Assembly: GCA_029721435.1 (NCBI GenBank)
Contig: CM056574.1
Span: 5,077,501 to 5,141,500 of the forward strand
Reading direction: 5' to 3'
DNA length: 64,000 nucleotides
Source: Gymnothorax reevesii
Taxonomy: Eukaryota > Chordata > Actinopteri > Anguilliformes > Muraenidae
Shown here: positions 61,196 to 64,000 of the stretch, one piece after another
Layout: every line of letters begins with the position of its first letter
How positions within the stretch are numbered: position 1 is the stretch's first letter
Notes under the pieces: model-generated
Database searches by the model: none
What the model was told of the DNA's origin: nothing
What the model saw: only the letters and a program-made list of their open reading frames with translations
Program-made: the position numbers and the translations under genes

Positions 61196-61370
61196 ATGAA
61201 AAAGCCAGTGTGTCTGATTGCAAACACCAGTGCAGGTGAGCTGCAGGTGAGCCAGGAAGCCCTGGACATTCTGAGCTCCATCAGGCAGCCTGTAGTGGTG
61301 GTGTCCATCGTAGGCTTGTACCGAACGGGCAAGTCTTACCTGATGAACAGGCTGGCGGGGAAGAACACAG
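61196..61370 (+). CDS. gbp1: Gene C exon 1 (P-loop)
   Basis: [17 protein letters not shown]... [19 protein letters not shown] plus one base; donor cacag|gtacgc. Confidence 0.9.
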
Positions 61371-62784
61371 GTACGCTCATATTTCCATCTGTAGGCTGGT
61401 AGTGGATATATGGCTAATCTGGCACAATATTCTATTAATTGTAGTTCACTTTCAGGTTTCTGTCTTGGTAAATTCTTTGCCGAGCTCTGCACTCTCAGTA
61501 AACATATCTGGGTTCTCTCTGCAGGGTTCTCCTTGGGTTCCACCGTCCAGTCTGAGACGAAGGGGATCTGGATGTGGTGTGTGCCCCACCCCCGCAGAGC
61601 TGACCAAACTCTGGTGCTGCTGGACACTGAGGGTCTGGGGGATGTGGAAAAGGTAAGCCACGCCCACCTCCCAAGATCATCACTTATAAATATTGCACCT
61701 ATTATGATCTTTCATTATTTTAATGTCATAGTGTGAATCATATCATTTTTAAGCGCATTTAAAAGGTCTGTATTGGAAAACTCAAAGTCACCTCCAGAAG
61801 AAGCGCTTTCTGCCGCAAAACACTCGGCTCCAGAGCTGACTGAAACACAACAATAGCCTCTGACCATTTTTTCATCAGTTGGTGATGTCACCGTTTGAAT
61901 TTTCTCCCCAAGCAGATAGTTTGGCACGCCCTTCAATCAAGTGGGTTACGCCCACAGGGCTACACCAGTATTTGTTTCAAAAGCTCATCTGCACTCTGGA
62001 GTGGAAATCCATTTATTGTAAGGGGCGTGACATTTCCCAGACAAATGGTGGACCAATCACACGTGAGAGATCAAGTTGACCAATCACAGTGCACTTTGGT
62101 TTTCAGGAGGGCAGGGGGCAGGACCTCAACAGGGTGTTTCTCAGACGGGTACTGCAGAAATGGCCAGCATGAGAAAACTCAAGTGTTTTATTTTTTATTT
62201 ATTTTTTTTTTACAATGATGAGTTTAAACCTCTTTTTTAGTAGATTTCAAGAATGACCAATGAAAGGTCACATAATGGGGACCAATGAAAGGTCACATAA
62301 TGGGGACCAATGAAAGGTCACATAATGGGGCACTTTAATGTCTTTCATGTTCAGGAATGAATGTGTTGTTACCGTCTTCAGCTGAAAATTCATGGGGGAA
62401 ACAGAGTACTGGATGAAACGAGGCAGAAATGAAGTAGAAAGACTACATCGTATTGAAATCTCTTATCAACTTTTCTTGGCATGGACATAAGCGCTTAAAA
62501 CTACGAAAATGCAGTTCTATTTCATTTGAACTTCGCCCTTTAAGGCTGTCTACTGTCTGAAAGACTACACTCATACTCATAGAATTTTCCAAAATGACAT
62601 CTTTTAAGGGCTTTTTTTTTTCGAACAAAGCAAATCCATGTCTTTCTAAATCGAAAGAGTTCTCTTTCCATCAGGGGGATCCAAAGAACGACACCTGGAT
62701 CTTCTCTCTGGCCGTCCTGCTGAGCAGCACACTGGTCTATAACAGCATGGGCACCATCAACAATGAGGCGGTGATGAGCCTACA
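61196..62784 (+). CDS. gbp1: Gene C: GBP1-like gene, 5' part only (continues past window)
   Basis: Visible coding exons are 61196-61370, 61525-61652 and 62675-62784, with the same lengths and phases as gene A and nearly the same protein. The motifs [18 protein letters not shown] and [10 protein letters not shown] are intact. Differences include Lys for Asn at residue 2, Ser for Cys at 27 and Val for Ile in exon 3. Exon 4 is not reached before 64000; the intron carries the shared CR1 fragment and a further insertion from about 63590. It is a tandem duplicate of gene A and expected to encode the same interferon-induced GTPase if the remainder is intact. Confidence 0.88.
61525..61652 (+). CDS. 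gbp1: Gene C exon 2 (G3)
   Basis: [17 protein letters not shown] to [10 protein letters not shown]; donor gaaaag|gtaagc intact, in contrast to gene B. Confidence 0.92.
61722..62340. mobile_element. MITE-like insertion shared with gene A
   Basis: Counterpart of 4960-5540. Near its right end a 25-bp unit is tripled (see 62256-62332). Confidence 0.5.
62256..62332. repeat. 25-bp tandem triplication
   Basis: accaatgaaaggtcacataa-tgggg three times; gene A has one copy at 5499-5525. Confidence 0.9.
62675..62784 (+). CDS. gbp1: Gene C exon 3
   Basis: [16 protein letters not shown]... to VMSL plus two bases; acceptor ccatcag, donor ctaca|gtatcc. Confidence 0.9.
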
Positions 62785-63430
62785 GTATCCTTCGCTCTCG
62801 TTAAGTCAGTTCAGTACAGCTTTATTTCTATGGCACTTTTTACAGTGGGGCAGCTGCCTGGCCTAAGTTCCCAAAACAATTTATGAGGCAAAAAAACTCC
62901 CGGTACGGAGAAAGTGCTCAAACAGTGGTGAGGGGGAAAAACTGTACAATGGGAAGAACTCGCAAGAGGAAGCTGGCTGTCATGGGGAAGCCCATCCTCC
63001 GCTGGCTGAGTAATGTTAACGGGTCTGAGTTTTACGTGTCAATTAAACATTCATTCAAATCTGATCATACAAACCAATATGATTGTACAGGCGAGATGCA
63101 TTTGATTGGGGTGCAGTGCGTAGCTTAGTCTAACAGTAAGAAGGATCTGGGCTTGAATATTTGGCTTCGGGGCGAAGGCTGCATGTTCTTCCTGTGTTTG
63201 TGTGAGTTTCCTCCTCGAACGCTAGGTTCCACCCGCAGTCTGAAATCATAGATTCCAGGCAACTAGGAGACTAAATTGTTGCTACAAGCCAGGGAAATCT
63301 GGTGATTGAGATAAAGACAGGGTAAATATGTGTAGTAAATGATCACAGTTGATATGCTAACTACACCTCTATCGATTAAACTGCAAAATAGATCGAATAG
63401 AACCACTGTGGAGAGATAACATTACATAAT

Positions 63431-63590
63431 ATGACATGACATAACATGACATGAGTGGCGAGAACAGGCCCTTAAGCCCAACTAGGCTCACCACTGTCCT
63501 ATTACTGTAGTGAATCTATCACTTCAGATACTCGATGACTAAATGGTATTGAGCACTAAGTCAAGTCTGCTCTTGAAAACTACCAACTAT
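63431..63590 (-). mobile_element. CR1-type LINE 3' fragment (gene C copy)
   Basis: Counterpart of 6605-6770. It breaks off at gaaaacta (about 63588), where unrelated sequence begins. Confidence 0.6.
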
Positions 63591-63889
63591 CAAGGTAGGC
63601 CCCCGTGATGTTTTTTATTTGCTGTTATCCTTTTATAAAGGAGTAGGTTTTCCCGATAGGCTTAGACCTAGGGCACAATCAAAATGATGTTTTAGTTGGT
63701 ACTGTTTCACAAAAGAGCAGAGTGTGAAATCATTTCATTCTGTTTTTAGGCCTCAATGATCATTACCATGAGGCAGTTGTAGTTGTTATTCAGGTGTTAT
63801 TCATTATTTTCCAAAATGACAGAGTCTGCAAACAATATATTATGTGCAGGCCTACACATGATTTGTGTCACACAATTGTGTATTTTGTG

Positions 63890-64000
63890 TAAGGGTGCGA
63901 GCAGGAACCAGTCGCGAGAACCAGGCAATGCAGTAGAACTTGTTTTATAAATGAAGCGGGAGGACCCCCGCAGGGCGGAAGGCAAAAAGTACAGAGTCCA
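63890..64000. repeat. interspersed repeat running off the window
   Basis: agaaccaggcaatgcagtag and cccccgcagggcggaaggca match 22095-22180. Confidence 0.6.

Noticed and set aside
61124..61627. 167-codon minus-strand frame opposite gene C exons 1-2 (similar frames opposite genes A and B)
   Set aside because: Antisense shadow of conserved GBP exons; it spans both exons and the intron and has no domain similarity.

Overview
This is vertebrate nuclear DNA, almost certainly from a teleost fish. The species cannot be fixed from sequence alone. The evidence is the gene family (interferon-inducible guanylate-binding proteins, GBPs, with GT-AG introns) and the mobile elements (L2, CR1 and Rex-like LINEs, a Tc1 element with a DD34E transposase, 5S-rRNA- and tRNA-derived SINEs, many fold-back MITEs). 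There are no bacterial genes, operons or CRISPR arrays.

Three GBP genes lie head to tail on the plus strand. Gene A (1250-30516) has ten coding exons whose splice phases all agree. They give a 587-residue protein with an intact GTPase domain and a polybasic tail ending in the CaaX box CVIS. Gene B (37264-54727) has nine exons that stay open throughout. However, its P-loop Ser is Pro, its G3 motif is altered, the ancestral exon-2 donor is lost, and the CaaX exon is missing. A substitution in G3 has created an in-frame replacement donor, so the gene may still be spliced. Gene C (61196 to beyond the window end) is a recent tandem copy of gene A and shows only its first three coding exons.

Genes A and C belong to a duplicated block that includes their 5' flanks (1-1250 matches 55491-61196, apart from insertions). 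Insertions present in one copy and absent from the other reveal exact empty sites and target-site duplications: a TTAA-flanked MITE in copy A, and a 3.36-kb palindrome and a Tc1 element in copy C.

Most of the window is transposon-filled intron. Intron 4 of gene A (12.1 kb) holds four LINE or DNA-transposon layers. These include a long-TIR element carrying a decayed gene of a 'DNIDHNP' protein family and interrupted by a nearly intact LINE. Intron 6 of gene B holds a nest of fold-back elements.

Between genes A and B lies the most striking structure: about 98 copies of a 45-bp unit (31701-36113). It lies inside the reverse-transcriptase reading frame of a LINE on the minus strand, just past the YADD catalytic box, and has a 31-unit (1395 bp) higher-order repeat. 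It explains the very long open frames on both strands there; these are not genes.
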